Assembly (NCBI GenBank): GCA_000333855.2
Contig: CM007314.1
Span: 572,056 to 629,403 of the forward strand
From: Endotrypanum monterogeii
Lineage: Eukaryota > Euglenozoa > Kinetoplastea > Trypanosomatida > Trypanosomatidae
Direction: 5' to 3'
DNA: 57,348 nt
The position numbers were made by a program, and so were the translations under genes. The first letter of the stretch is position 1. Each line of letters opens with the position of its first letter. Of this stretch, positions 30,180-40,271 are shown in pieces. Below the pieces are notes generated by a model. The model ran no database searches, was not told the origin of the DNA, and saw nothing but the letters and a program-made list of their open reading frames with translations.

Positions 30180-31550
30180 ATGAAAAAAATAGACAAGCCC
30201 TTTCTCTTTGACCGCTATCCAAGTCGAAAAATTGCGCTCCGACTGGCTTATCACGGCCACGTTCACAACGGTCTCGCGAAACAGAAGGAAACAGACAACA
30301 CGGTAGAGGGACTCGTCTGTGATGGGTTGCGGCGTCTTCGCCTCATTCCAGAGGACGGACCTCACAACTTTGGGCGGTGCGGTCGAACAGATAAGGGTGT
30401 TAGTGCCCTTGGCAATGCCTTCTCGCTTACTGCTCGAGCGTCGTGCGCAGCAGATGCGCAACCGCAGCTGCCTCCACTAGACTACTGCAGTATGCTCAAC
30501 AATGTCTTGCCTTCCACGATTCGTATCGTTGGTTGTGCGTTAGTCGACGACGCCTTCGATGCGCGCTTCTCCTGTGTGCATCGAACATATCGGTATTATT
30601 TTTGCCACCAAGGGCTGAACCTCGCTGCAATGCGTGAAGCGGCCGCCCTCTTTCTCGGGACGCACAGTTTTCGTAATTTCTGCAAGATGGACGTTGTGAA
30701 TGTGAACAATTTCACGCGCACAGTGCTCTCAGTGGGCGTGTGCCCAAGCGACGAGCTCCCCGAGTTAATTTCGTATCTCGAGATCACGGCCAACTCATTC
30801 CTGTATCACCAGATTCGCTGCACCATGGCCGTACTGTTCCTCGTGGGGCGCGGACTGGAGGATCCCAGCGTAGTCAAGACCTTGTTGGAGCGGGGAGACT
30901 GCAAGCCCACGTACCCACTGGCAGACGGGACACCACTCGTGTTATGGGACTGCGGTTTTAATAATGTGCAGTGGCAGATTTCACATTCTGCGTTCCAGGC
31001 TGCTGAACAGGAGCTGCAGGACATCAGCACGGCACTGCTCATCCGCGCCACATCCGCCGCAGCGATGCGAACGCAACTATTCAAGTGGTACGCAGGGACC
31101 GTGGATGTCTTTGCTAAAAAAAAAACTGAGAAAAAAGGGGAAGCGAGAAACGGTTGCTCGCGCGCTGTTGTTCAGCGAAACCCTCACGCACGGCGCGTGG
31201 ATGAGTGGGCTATCACGGGATGCGACTGGACAGAGCCTGGAACCGCTGCTCTAATGAAAGCTCGAAAGCGCGACCTTCTCCTCTACCTCCGCACAGACAC
31301 CACCGAGCGAGAAACCTACTCCGAGGCAACTGTAGACACAACGAAGTCGTCCCCTGGCGCGGTTTCCTCTGATACCGCCTCACTGAGGTCCGTGAGGTAT
31401 GTCCCTCTCCTGCAACGCGACACGGAGCGCACCTACGAAGAGGAAGTGAGAGATTTGAGCGATAAGAAACGTGCACGCTACGAGGTGAATGAAGCAAAAA
31501 AAAAGAAGGGGGCATCGGTGCAAGAAGAAGAGGTAATTCGCGAAGACTAA
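30180..31550 (+). CDS. PUS3: tRNA pseudouridine synthase, PUS3/Deg1 type (U38/U39)
   Basis: A 456-residue TruA-superfamily enzyme. Catalytic Asp lies in FGRCGRTDKGVSA (about 62-74); CGRTDKGVSA with a preceding Arg-Cys is the PUS3 signature and differs from PUS1 and bacterial TruA. Further matches to human PUS3 recalled from memory are LPSTIRI, DARFSCVHRTYRYYF, GTHSFRNFCKMDV, FLYHQIRCTMAVLFLVGRGLEDP and PLVLWDCGF. The C-terminal 110 residues are Lys/Glu/Arg-rich with a poly-Lys end and look like an RNA-binding or nuclear-targeting tail. The start at 30180 is the first ATG after the likely acceptor. The in-frame extension to 30069 begins at a non-ATG-favoured position with T-rich coding and is rejected. 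Expected location is nucleus or cytosol. Confidence 0.94.
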   Translation: MKKIDKPFLFDRYPSRKIALRLAYHGHVHNGLAKQKETDNTVEGLVCDGLRRLRLIPEDGPHNFGRCGRTDKGVSALGNAFSLTARASCAADAQPQLPPLDYCSMLNNVLPSTIRIVGCALVDDAFDARFSCVHRTYRYYFCHQGLNLAAMREAAALFLGTHSFRNFCKMDVVNVNNFTRTVLSVGVCPSDELPELISYLEITANSFLYHQIRCTMAVLFLVGRGLEDPSVVKTLLERGDCKPTYPLADGTPLVLWDCGFNNVQWQISHSAFQAAEQELQDISTALLIRATSAAAMRTQLFKWYAGTVDVFAKKKTEKKGEARNGCSRAVVQRNPHARRVDEWAITGCDWTEPGTAALMKARKRDLLLYLRTDTTERETYSEATVDTTKSSPGAVSSDTASLRSVRYVPLLQRDTERTYEEEVRDLSDKKRARYEVNEAKKKKGASVQEEEVIRED

Positions 31551-33137
31551 GGGTGCGTGACGCGCTGCTTTTCTCTCTTTTTTTTTATTCCTCCAGAAAA
31601 AGAGCACCAAACAGTGCGTCCCACACTGGTGATGTGGTATTCTTGCAACCTTTCTTTTTTTGGCGACAAGGGGGCGGGGCGGAAGGAGGTACAGCGTCTA
31701 TCGTCAGCTCGAAAAGATTTTATTTTCATCTAAGTGCGAGTAATTGTGCGTCGCTCTTAGCATGCACGCACACACACACAAAAAAAAAAATGAAGCATTA
31801 GAGACCGTAATCCCCTTGTGCTAGCATGCTTCACTCCGACACACACACACACACCCTTCACCATCTACACCTCCAGTTGCAGTACTTCCCCTATCTACCA
31901 CACTATGCTTCTCCCTTGCATGGTACTTGTGCTGAGTGGCGTGAGGAATGTCCCCTGGTCCCGGCCTGCATTGTGCAGTAGCTCCCTTCCGGGCAGATGA
32001 GCCAAGTGTGTTTTTCCTTCTCGTGGCGGTAGAAAACACATCGTCAAGTGTTCCTGTGCTTGGGAGTCGGGGGGGGGGGCAGGCACCTGTGGGCCAGCGC
32101 CACTGCTGGTTTTTCCTGCCCTAACCCCCCCACCTCACACGCATTCATTGAATCCCTTTTATTGTCATGGACTGACACGTTCCTCCCTCCCCAACCCAAC
32201 GTCCTCTTTCTTTGTTGCCTGATTGCAAGAACGCGATATCGTGGATTTCCTCTACAATCGCATTGTGTTTTTGTCTGCTCCTCTCGATCATCATCATCAC
32301 ACGCACAGCACATTCAGGCTTAGCCTTGGATGTTGCATCGTCTACACAAGCACAGGCGCACCACCACTCAGACCGACAATTCACTTCTGAAAAACTTAAC
32401 TTCAGAGGAGGAGAGGGAAGGGGAGAAGACCTGTGCACTTCAACTGGGGCGTTACCGTTTTGTTTTTTAATCTGTCTTCCACTTTTGGTTCTCACACTCC
32501 ATCGTTTCTCTTTACGCTCTCTTCCTCCCCCCCCCCCCTTCACAGTGGTTTTCGAGTGTCTTTTTTTTCTGCTTTTTTTTTTTGGAAGGGGTTCGCCGTA
32601 GCCCACTCCTTGTCTATTTCCTTCATATTTTTTTTCGTGTGCGTACTTGTGCTCCTTGGTGAAGAGGTCAACGCATTGACTTCTCCGAGCGAACCTCCCT
32701 CGTTTCCCCAGAAGTGCATAGCCTTCTCTCTCCTTGCATTCGTGCGTACTGGTGTGTGAGTGTGAGCGGCTTTTGCCTCATCCCGTCTCTTGCCTCACAC
32801 ATTTTTCTCCCCTTCTGTTATTGTTAATTTGATTGTCATTTTCACTTCACACAATATATTTCGCGCTTCTTGTTTCTGTCTCTCCCCTGCTTAATTACCC
32901 ACGTACGACCACCAACTCATTCGCTTCAAGAGCAGGTGACCTCCTTAGTTCTGGGAATGTTTGATGATCGAGGGTGGCTCACCTCTCTTTCCCCCTCATA
33001 AATACACACACACACACACACACACACATAAAATTTGACTTCTCAGGATTGCGTGTTTGCTTCTCTATTGTGGTTTAGAAATTTACGGACCTCTGGACTA
33101 GCGCACATTGCGGTGAGAGTGTGCTCAAGGAGGCCCC
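31551..33137. other. Spacer between PUS3 and the eIF2-alpha-type kinase
   Basis: No gene is seen. CA repeats at 31768-31780, 31839-31853 and 33003-33029, C- and T-runs near 32527-32583, and G-runs at 32069-32080. Frames over 100 residues on both strands are low complexity. Confidence 0.65.
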
Positions 33138-33205
33138 CTTTTTTTTCTCGTAAATATTTCTCGCTTCCTGTATGGAGAGAGGCTCCACTCCACAAATCCA
33201 CACAG
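33138..33205 (+). promoter_or_regulatory. Probable spliced-leader acceptor for the kinase gene
   Basis: A C/T run (33134-33149) and T-rich sequence lead to CCACACAG with the AG at 33204-33205. The first ATG downstream is 33230, after an in-frame TAA at 33221-33223, so the start is well bounded. Confidence 0.55.
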
Positions 33206-33229
33206 ACTCTCACTCATTGTTAATTGAAC

Positions 33230-36200
33230 ATGACGAGTGCTGCAAGTGGCTGCAACGACCATTGCCTTCTTCTGGCCACCGATGTGGCAGGTGTTATTCA
33301 CTGTTACCGGTACACGACTGAGAAAGGGAGTATCGATGACTCGGACGACGATGAGCCAGTGGCTGTCTTGACACACCTATGGTCGCGTAGTCTCTCGGGC
33401 AAAATCATGCCATCCGAGTTGCTGACACCCAATGACAGCAGCACAAATTCTCCGGTGCCCTCGAGTGTAGGAAAGAAAACGTCGGAGTGTGCCGAACACG
33501 CCGGATTTCGCTGCATCATCTCGAAGCCTCTTCGCCGTCTACAAGCGGCATCGATAGTCCACCCCGAGGAGCTGTGTAGAGCACCACGTGCAACAAATTT
33601 CGCTAGCGCACAGAAGGGAGTCAGTGACTCTCGCGGAGAGATGGCCTACGACAATCCGACACGAGGAGCCAGACGGAAAGGGACAAGTAGTGACGCAACA
33701 ACTTCAAAAAAATGTTCATCAGGCCAACGGACGCGGCGTGGACGATGCCTATTTTGCTCACGGACGTCCCCTTCCCCTTCGTCACCAACGAACGTCGACG
33801 CGTCACCCTGCTTGCCATCCACATCTGAACTGTGTGTTATGTCAGATGACAACGCTTCTCAAACACCAACAGTGGCAGCAGCATCAACCACTCCCTCGCT
33901 GTACTGCAGACACAAGAGCGATCGAGCACCGATGGGGTGTAGGGGACGTGGTGCCAATACGGAGTCTGATGAGGATCTCTGCGACAGCGACGCCGGCTCG
34001 AGGCGTTTGTTTAATCACTGTGACTTTATGGCACGTGTCAAGGAGACGATGTCGCTTGTTGTGGATGACCGCGGGACAGCCCAATCAGCGGTGGCGAGAG
34101 ACCTCATCACATCTCTTGACCCTGCATCGTCTTCACTGGTACGTGTATCTAGTCATGCTACCGATGTCGCATGGTACTGGCGCTGCCCACAGTCGATCCT
34201 TGATACGCGCTCGTCTCTGGAATGCAGAGGCGGTGGCAGGAAGCGTTGTGCTCAGAAAGAGAGCGCCAGGGGATGTGAAATGCGTCCGCTGTCGATCGCT
34301 CTCCCCGAAGAAGAAGTCTCGGATTCCGGCGAGCATTCGACATCACCGTTTCTATGGATGTCGCTGCCCGAGGCAGTCCAACACTGGAACACGATCTGCT
34401 GTCATCGACACCGACTCTTGCTGTTGCATCACATGGAGGAACAATACATGGAGCTGGACCTATTCACAGGGGCCTCACTTAGTTGTGTTGCCCTTACAGA
34501 TGCTGTGGACTCAACTGCCACAACGCCGATGACTGAATCGCTAGCCCCCTGGAGTACGCCGGTGCCCAGCGGCCAGTCATGTATCAGCAACGGCAGCGGT
34601 GAAGAGGGAAGAAGCAGTGACACCCTTGACATCGCCGACGCTGCGGCCACGCACGAGCCACTGCGTGCTGTGCTGTCGCTGACCACGCAGCACTTCAGCA
34701 CACTTGTCATGCAGGCCCCCATTGCCCCGATCCCTGAAAAGCGTACGAGGTGGCGGAATACAGCGAGGAAGGAGTCGGTCGCACCGCCAGGGAAACCCAG
34801 TCACCGATGTCTGGCAAAGCTCACCGCACCAGTAGTGAAGCTAGGCGTAACTTTGCATGCACCCAGGCAGGAGATGCATGAGGATTTATTTGTTGCCAAT
34901 GCTGATGCTACCGCTATGGGGGAGGGAAACAAAATAGAGAGGCTCTGGGCCCCGCAGTGCCCGAGTGTTCGCCCCTTCTCCTCGAGTGGCAGCAGTGACA
35001 CCTCCCTTCCCAATAGCACCAGTGCATCAGACATTGACATCGACATCTTGTCAGGCAGGAAGAGAATTCCCCCGCGGCACCACTCAACCCGTCTTTTCGA
35101 TTCGGCGTCGGTGTCACCAGACTCCTCGAACGGCTCGCCGAGGAAAATCGCTGATGACGCGGTGAGTCCTTCACGGGTAACTCGTGCAAAGCAAAACTGC
35201 ACCGGCATGGCCAAGGTGGCGGATGCTTCTCCTGGTCACTGGGTAGAGTCGCGCAAGATTCCCGTGCGGTGTGGGCCGGGCGGCTGCGTGTACAGCTCTT
35301 TGGCTTCAGAGCACGATTACCCCGGCACCCCCACGAACAGCGAAACGTTGTCAACGTCACCCCCGCCATTTTTGCTTCTTTTACAGCTCCCGCTCCCTCT
35401 TGTAGAGGCGTTCTGGGTGACGCTGCCGCCGACCTCCGCGCCGCGTGGCCCCTCTCATGACAAGGTGGCAAAGGAGCTGTGGCGTGCAGACACATGGTCT
35501 ACTGCGCCAGTCGAAGTGCAAGAGGTGCCATGGATTTCATCTGAAGCATGCAGCGTTAGAGCTTTCGATGCATCGACGAGCGGCAGGGCCTCGACCGCCG
35601 GGTCTCTGTCTCAAGCCAACGGCTCAGCGACCCTTATCACGTTGCGTGGATTTATCCTCGAGGTGCCGGAGGTTTCCTTGACCCCAGACACGGTGTCTAC
35701 CGGGTTTCCGCGCGTCTTGCGTACACTGTCCGCCTATGACCTTCTTTATGCCCGAGAAGGAGCTTTGCGTGGTGCCCCGCTAGTTGATGACACCGGGGAG
35801 AAGATCAAACCTCTTGGCGCCTCCGGCACAGGGAAACGGGAGGAGGCTGTCATGGCTGCAGGGGTGTCAACAGTTTGCAGTCATATATGTAGTACCTCTC
35901 CTGTGAAATCGACCGCCTCCTCCTCCTCTAAGAAACACATGAAAGGCGCCAGTGTTACTCACAGCATCAGTTCACCGCCGCACCACTACATTCCGTCAAC
36001 CAGTTTCTTCGATGAAAATTTTGTGCCTCTCGCGCTGCTCGGACGCGGTGTCGGTGGGGCGGCGCTGCTCGTGCAGCATCGATTCACCGACATCCTCTAC
36101 GCCATCAAGGTGATGGTCATTCGCGACTACGAGAGTGAGCGAGACATTCTCCAGGAGATGCGGGTGCATGCAATGTTAGAAAATCGATACGTAGTGAGGT

Positions 36201-38182
36201 ATCACACTTGTTGGTCTGAGGTGATCTCAGCGACCCGTGCGCAGCAGTTGGCATTGATTGGTGTTTGTCATCCATCGGAGGCAAAAATGATAGGCTTTAA
36301 GCGTCTGAACTCAGTCTCGTCCCTCTCGCCCGCGACAAATCTGCCGAATACACGCAGCAGTGCGTGGTATCCTCGAACTACCTCGCAGAGAGACCTCCTC
36401 AGTGAATCCAAATTGCGTTGTGCACCTGTCGGATGGAAGCACCTGGAGCTTCCCCGTCGTGCGAGTATGGTACTTGTGGGGAGCGAATCATTGAGTGAGA
36501 CAGAGACGTCCATACGATCACCCCCGCGACTTCGCAGTAATGCCTGGAGCACAGCCATTGTGGATGAGTGCGCTCATTATACAACCGACGAGGAAGAAGG
36601 CTGGAATCAGCAAAGGAGTGACGCGACACGGCACGAAGACAGTCAAGCGGTTTCATGCACCGAGACGCAGTGGCAGGCATCACAGCCCCCTCTCGCTTCT
36701 TGTGAAATATCTGAAAATCCACTCGTCGCCTCGGTCTTAAGCTGCAGTTCTTGTTCTACGCCCTCGACTACCGCGGGCAGGCCCACCGAAGAGGAGGCCA
36801 GCGACAAGAAAGCAAACACGGAGTCTCTATGGGATGGCACACAAGGGTTGGCTAGTAGAAGTTGGAGTAGTAGCGACATCAGCAACAGCGACACCGCGTC
36901 CGAGTACAGCAGTCGCCAGCGGAATAATCGACACAGCATTGTTGGGTCACGCGTGGTATTCCTGCAGATGGAGCTTTGCCAGATGACACTTGCCCAGTAC
37001 CTCGCATCCCGGGCCTCCATTAGTCGAGTGGAGAATATTATAATTCTTCTCCAGCTGGTGTCAGGCCTTCGGTATCTGCATGACCACGGCATCCTGCACC
37101 GGGACATGAAGCCGACGAATGTGTTTATAGATTACCGCTGCCAATTTGATAAGTCGCTGTACCAGATGAACTCGTCTGGCGCTAGTGACGACAATGACGT
37201 TCTTGAGAATGAAGACCATCTGAGCAGTCCCTGGGAAAACCAAGCATCCCCTACCCCTCCGTGCGGATCCTCACAAGTATGCCCAAGTGCTGGTAGCGAC
37301 GGAGCATGCACTAGTCCTTCTTCCTCAGCCCTCGCCTTGTGTCCACGCCACGTAGGCGAACGTGCATCAGTTTATAGGTCTTCCGCCTTCAACTCCAACG
37401 TCTCCTACGCTCCCTGGGACTCGTCTACGACCCTACCTGGTATGAAGAGGCTCCTCCCTGCAGCCAGCTCCTCGCTCGCGTCTGTTTGGGGAGCTATGTC
37501 GGCTACAACATCGCTGGACAGGATACCCTCCTGGGATGGAGAGCGGAAAGCGCTCGATTACGTCACACGCCAACCTCATCGCCTCGTTTCAGAGATGCTC
37601 CACGATCGTCTGCTTCGGCGACCACCACCACCACTACCACCGGCGGCGGCGGCGGCGGCGGTATCTCCCTTGACGTCAAGTTTGTCGTCGGTGCAGCGGA
37701 GCAACAGTCGCCACTATATTCGCCGTCTCGCCAATTGGTTGCTTCACCGATTCGTGCGCGTACGACTGGGCGATTTTGGTTTAGCAAAGTTTATTTATCA
37801 GCAGCAGCTGCGCGTAGACGACCTTGTATCGATGAATACAACGAATACTGTAGGCGTCGGCTCCCCGCTCTACGCGAGCCCAGAGCAACTGAAAGGCAAT
37901 CGGTGTACAGCTGCCTCGGATGCCTTCTCGGTTGGTGTGGTGCTTGCCGAGATGTACATTCAGCCCAAGACCATCGCCGAGCGCCTAACAGTTCTTCGGG
38001 AGGTTCGCGAAGGGTTTTTTGGTGATTCGATCCTCTCTGTTCAGTTCCCAGAGGTCGAGTTGGCGCTGCGACTAACCGTGTCACAGCCGGAGCGACGCAT
38101 GTCACTTGAAGCGTTGCACAAGGCCCTTGAAGCCTTTCTCGAACAAGCATTGCATGATGAGGTGTATCGACACCACGAGTAG
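33230..38182 (+). CDS. eIF2-alpha-kinase-type protein kinase with large inserts
   Basis: A 1650-residue protein whose C-terminal third is a kinase of the PERK/GCN2/PKR type. These kinases phosphorylate eIF2-alpha to throttle translation under stress. Features are the glycine loop LLGRGVGGAA (about 937-946), the beta-3 Lys960 in YAIKV, LQMELCQMTLAQYL (typical of eIF2 kinases), HRDMKPTNVF with Asp1292, GDFGLAK with Asp1515, and GSPLYASPEQ (from 1544). Two inserts are very large: about 250 Ser-rich residues between beta-4 and beta-5 (990-1245), usual for the family but long here, and about 200 residues between HRD and DFG (1305-1505), which is unusual. The latter carries a Pro-then-Ala homopolymer encoded by CCA/GCG repeats (37618-37660). 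The 900-residue N-terminal region has no signal peptide; strands such as CLLLATDVAGVIHCYRY hint at a divergent beta-propeller. Trypanosomatids have up to three eIF2 kinases; I cannot tell which this is. Confidence 0.9.
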   Translation: MTSAASGCNDHCLLLATDVAGVIHCYRYTTEKGSIDDSDDDEPVAVLTHLWSRSLSGKIMPSELLTPNDSSTNSPVPSSVGKKTSECAEHAGFRCIISKPLRRLQAASIVHPEELCRAPRATNFASAQKGVSDSRGEMAYDNPTRGARRKGTSSDATTSKKCSSGQRTRRGRCLFCSRTSPSPSSPTNVDASPCLPSTSELCVMSDDNASQTPTVAAASTTPSLYCRHKSDRAPMGCRGRGANTESDEDLCDSDAGSRRLFNHCDFMARVKETMSLVVDDRGTAQSAVARDLITSLDPASSSLVRVSSHATDVAWYWRCPQSILDTRSSLECRGGGRKRCAQKESARGCEMRPLSIALPEEEVSDSGEHSTSPFLWMSLPEAVQHWNTICCHRHRLLLLHHMEEQYMELDLFTGASLSCVALTDAVDSTATTPMTESLAPWSTPVPSGQSCISNGSGEEGRSSDTLDIADAAATHEPLRAVLSLTTQHFSTLVMQAPIAPIPEKRTRWRNTARKESVAPPGKPSHRCLAKLTAPVVKLGVTLHAPRQEMHEDLFVANADATAMGEGNKIERLWAPQCPSVRPFSSSGSSDTSLPNSTSASDIDIDILSGRKRIPPRHHSTRLFDSASVSPDSSNGSPRKIADDAVSPSRVTRAKQNCTGMAKVADASPGHWVESRKIPVRCGPGGCVYSSLASEHDYPGTPTNSETLSTSPPPFLLLLQLPLPLVEAFWVTLPPTSAPRGPSHDKVAKELWRADTWSTAPVEVQEVPWISSEACSVRAFDASTSGRASTAGSLSQANGSATLITLRGFILEVPEVSLTPDTVSTGFPRVLRTLSAYDLLYAREGALRGAPLVDDTGEKIKPLGASGTGKREEAVMAAGVSTVCSHICSTSPVKSTASSSSKKHMKGASVTHSISSPPHHYIPSTSFFDENFVPLALLGRGVGGAALLVQHRFTDILYAIKVMVIRDYESERDILQEMRVHAMLENRYVVRYHTCWSEVISATRAQQLALIGVCHPSEAKMIGFKRLNSVSSLSPATNLPNTRSSAWYPRTTSQRDLLSESKLRCAPVGWKHLELPRRASMVLVGSESLSETETSIRSPPRLRSNAWSTAIVDECAHYTTDEEEGWNQQRSDATRHEDSQAVSCTETQWQASQPPLASCEISENPLVASVLSCSSCSTPSTTAGRPTEEEASDKKANTESLWDGTQGLASRSWSSSDISNSDTASEYSSRQRNNRHSIVGSRVVFLQMELCQMTLAQYLASRASISRVENIIILLQLVSGLRYLHDHGILHRDMKPTNVFIDYRCQFDKSLYQMNSSGASDDNDVLENEDHLSSPWENQASPTPPCGSSQVCPSAGSDGACTSPSSSALALCPRHVGERASVYRSSAFNSNVSYAPWDSSTTLPGMKRLLPAASSSLASVWGAMSATTSLDRIPSWDGERKALDYVTRQPHRLVSEMLHDRLLRRPPPPLPPAAAAAAVSPLTSSLSSVQRSNSRHYIRRLANWLLHRFVRVRLGDFGLAKFIYQQQLRVDDLVSMNTTNTVGVGSPLYASPEQLKGNRCTAASDAFSVGVVLAEMYIQPKTIAERLTVLREVREGFFGDSILSVQFPEVELALRLTVSQPERRMSLEALHKALEAFLEQALHDEVYRHHE

Positions 38183-38907
38183 CACTACACAAGCTGGCCG
38201 AGTCCCCCCAGCGAAGAGGACATGCAGAAGGGAGGGAGGGGGGGCGATCATTTCTCGGACGCTTGAGAGACTAAGGTACGTCACGCTGAAGATGTAAAGT
38301 CAAACTGATAAATGGAAAGATGAGGTAGAGAGAGGAGGGATGGGGAGGAGGAGCGGGGCGGGGCGGGGCGGGAAAAAAGTAGTGGGGGTGCCAAGGACGA
38401 TGGCATATGGCCTATGCAGTCAGGAGAGTGAATTGTCAAGTTGTAGGTGCATACCTGCCTGAGCACACACACACCTCCGTATGTCTCGCGATCCCCCCGC
38501 TCTCTCTCATCCGCCCCATTGTTATTCACCTTGTAGTTCCCCCGATACTTCGACGCAGCAGCGCCTCATGCAGACCTCACGACGAGGATCACTCCAAATG
38601 AGCTGAAGAGGCAAATGCCAGCGACATGCGACATACACAGAGGCACACGCTAAAATATATTTACAAAAAAAAAAGATTCGAGTGACCAAGGCAGATGGTC
38701 GATCGTTCAATAAAGGACTTGGCTTAGAGCACAGAGGGCGACAGCAGATATCCATTTTATTCTGTACATACGCTCCTTACCGCCTGTCTTTTTCTCCTCT
38801 TAAAAAAAAAAAAAACGTGAGAGAGAGACTATGGCCTGCCTCGAATTTCCTGTTGTTTTCCTGATTAAGGGGAGTCCAAAGTATTGGTTCAGACGCACCC
38901 CCTAGGT
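38183..38907. other. Spacer after the kinase gene
   Basis: No gene is seen. A G-run element lies at 38355-38372. There are purine-rich stretches at 38311-38380, a GACT-poor middle, and A-runs at 38666-38675 and 38802-38815. Confidence 0.6.
38355..38372 (+). other. Potential G-quadruplex
   Basis: Four runs of three or four G separated by single C (GGGGCGGGGCGGGGCGGG) lie on the + (sense) strand, about 170 nt after the kinase stop codon. Spacing of 1 nt is ideal for a stable parallel quadruplex in DNA or in the 3' UTR RNA. It is a sequence-pattern call only. Confidence 0.55.
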
Positions 38908-38929
38908 GTTTTTCTTTTCTCCCGCGCAG
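38908..38929 (+). promoter_or_regulatory. Probable spliced-leader acceptor for the DUF1796-like gene
   Basis: GTTTTTCTTTTCTCCCGCGCAG ends with the AG at 38928-38929. No ATG occurs between here and 39084, so 39084 would be the first start on the mRNA. Confidence 0.65.
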
Positions 38930-39083
38930 GGGCACCGCGACGCAATTATCAAGTTCACCTACCTCGCATCATCTCAGCGGACCACGTCCTCTCCAATTCC
39001 GCTTACTTCCTCTTCTCTACTCCAGTGAAGGACCAGCACAGGGTACAAAGTTGGCGTGTCTCTCCCCTTTTCACCTCGGCCAC

Positions 39084-40271
39084 ATGTGGCGTTTTGTGTC
39101 ATTGGGTGGGTGGTGCGGGCCGTCGCTCATGCTCACAAAGCTCGGTCTTCGGCCTGCAGAGGAGTCGCTACCGTTTGACATGGTGCGCTGCACCTTTGAC
39201 GGAATCGTAGAGCTTACTGCAAACGGATTTTCGTCATCCCTTTCTTTCCCGACACCGCCGACGACTGCCGGTGGCTTAGCCCCCTACCAATTTTCAGCGA
39301 AGGAGGACGATGGCTACTTTCCACAAGCGTCACGTATCTCCCCAGCGACATCGCCCCCCGAAGCTGTCTCCACATCCGCGTCTCTGCGCTTCACTCCGGA
39401 CCCGGTAAAGGTGTGGTTGCTTTTTCGAAGCCAGCACGCGTGCTTCACTCATTTCGACCTCAACGACACCAGGGTGCAGGAAGAGTTCCACAGACGCATT
39501 CGTGCATGGGAAACGCTGCTCTCGGCGAGCAGTACAGGCGATCTTGGTAAGGCAGGCCTTCGCCCCGTCACCTTCATTCGAACTGTTATCGCAGAGAATC
39601 CGGCGGATGAAGTAGAAATGCTCCCGCGATTTCACGAAGCAGTGCGGGAGCGTACCCGCGGGCGACTTCCCTTCCGCACCCTTCTCGTACTGCACGACCA
39701 GGCAGACACGACGCAGCCGCTGTGTACCGTATCGCATGAATCGGGGGACCATAACAATCCCTGCATCGTTTGGAACCTGAAGCGCCGTCGCCCGACTCCC
39801 ACCTCTATATCATCTACAACAGAGGCGCCGTCTTTGTTAGATGAGTGCCATGATGGCTATCAGACAATCTTCACCACCATGTGCAAGAGTGCAAAGTGGG
39901 TGTCACTGCAGGCCTCGCTACCGACATACGAGACGTACGTCAAATACCGTGGGAAGCCATTCCGCCCCTATACGGAGCTGAGCCGTGTAGACGGAGTGCC
40001 CGCTATTCGTGGAACGTGTACAGGATTCGGCTCCACGTTCTCTGCCGCTCTCGGCCGATGTGTTCACTGCGGATGCACTGATGGCCACGCCGTCTCCGCA
40101 GACATGTATGACACACGTCGGGACTGGCGAGAAGAAGATGTGGACGAGTTGCTCATGAACTACGCCTTGCATCACTGCGACGAAGTTGCTGCAGTGGAGG
40201 CGACAGCGCTTCGGCAAGGCCGCGGGGCGTACGAGACGTGGCAGAAGTTGCGCAGCCTCCTTACAAACTAA
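39084..40271 (+). CDS. DUF1796 / putative papain-like cysteine peptidase family protein
   Basis: A 395-residue protein. The N-terminus reads FVSLGGWCGPSLMLTKLGLR, then LPFDMVRCTFDGIVELTANGF; the LG-x-x-C, L..LGLR and PFD-W/M-V pattern is that of the DUF1796 family, described in databases as putative papain-like cysteine peptidase. The predicted nucleophile is Cys11. A second family block follows: HACFTHFDLND, then REEFHRRIRAWETLL-like and RPVTFIRTVIAENPADE. The C-terminal 120 residues contain a Cys/His cluster (CVHCGCTDGHA near 330) of unknown meaning. No signal peptide or membrane helix is seen. The start is the first ATG after the acceptor and begins right at the conserved block. Peptidase activity is a family prediction, not demonstrated. 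The family is mainly bacterial and viral in my memory. Confidence 0.65.
   Translation: MWRFVSLGGWCGPSLMLTKLGLRPAEESLPFDMVRCTFDGIVELTANGFSSSLSFPTPPTTAGGLAPYQFSAKEDDGYFPQASRISPATSPPEAVSTSASLRFTPDPVKVWLLFRSQHACFTHFDLNDTRVQEEFHRRIRAWETLLSASSTGDLGKAGLRPVTFIRTVIAENPADEVEMLPRFHEAVRERTRGRLPFRTLLVLHDQADTTQPLCTVSHESGDHNNPCIVWNLKRRRPTPTSISSTTEAPSLLDECHDGYQTIFTTMCKSAKWVSLQASLPTYETYVKYRGKPFRPYTELSRVDGVPAIRGTCTGFGSTFSAALGRCVHCGCTDGHAVSADMYDTRRDWREEDVDELLMNYALHHCDEVAAVEATALRQGRGAYETWQKLRSLLTN

Noticed and set aside
33224..33229. TTG start two codons before the kinase ATG
   Set aside because: Trypanosomatid nuclear genes start at ATG; an in-frame TAA lies at 33221-33223 and the ATG at 33230 is the proper start.
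39051..39083. TTG-started extension of the DUF1796-like gene
   Set aside because: The ATG at 39084 is the first ATG after the acceptor and sits right at the conserved block.
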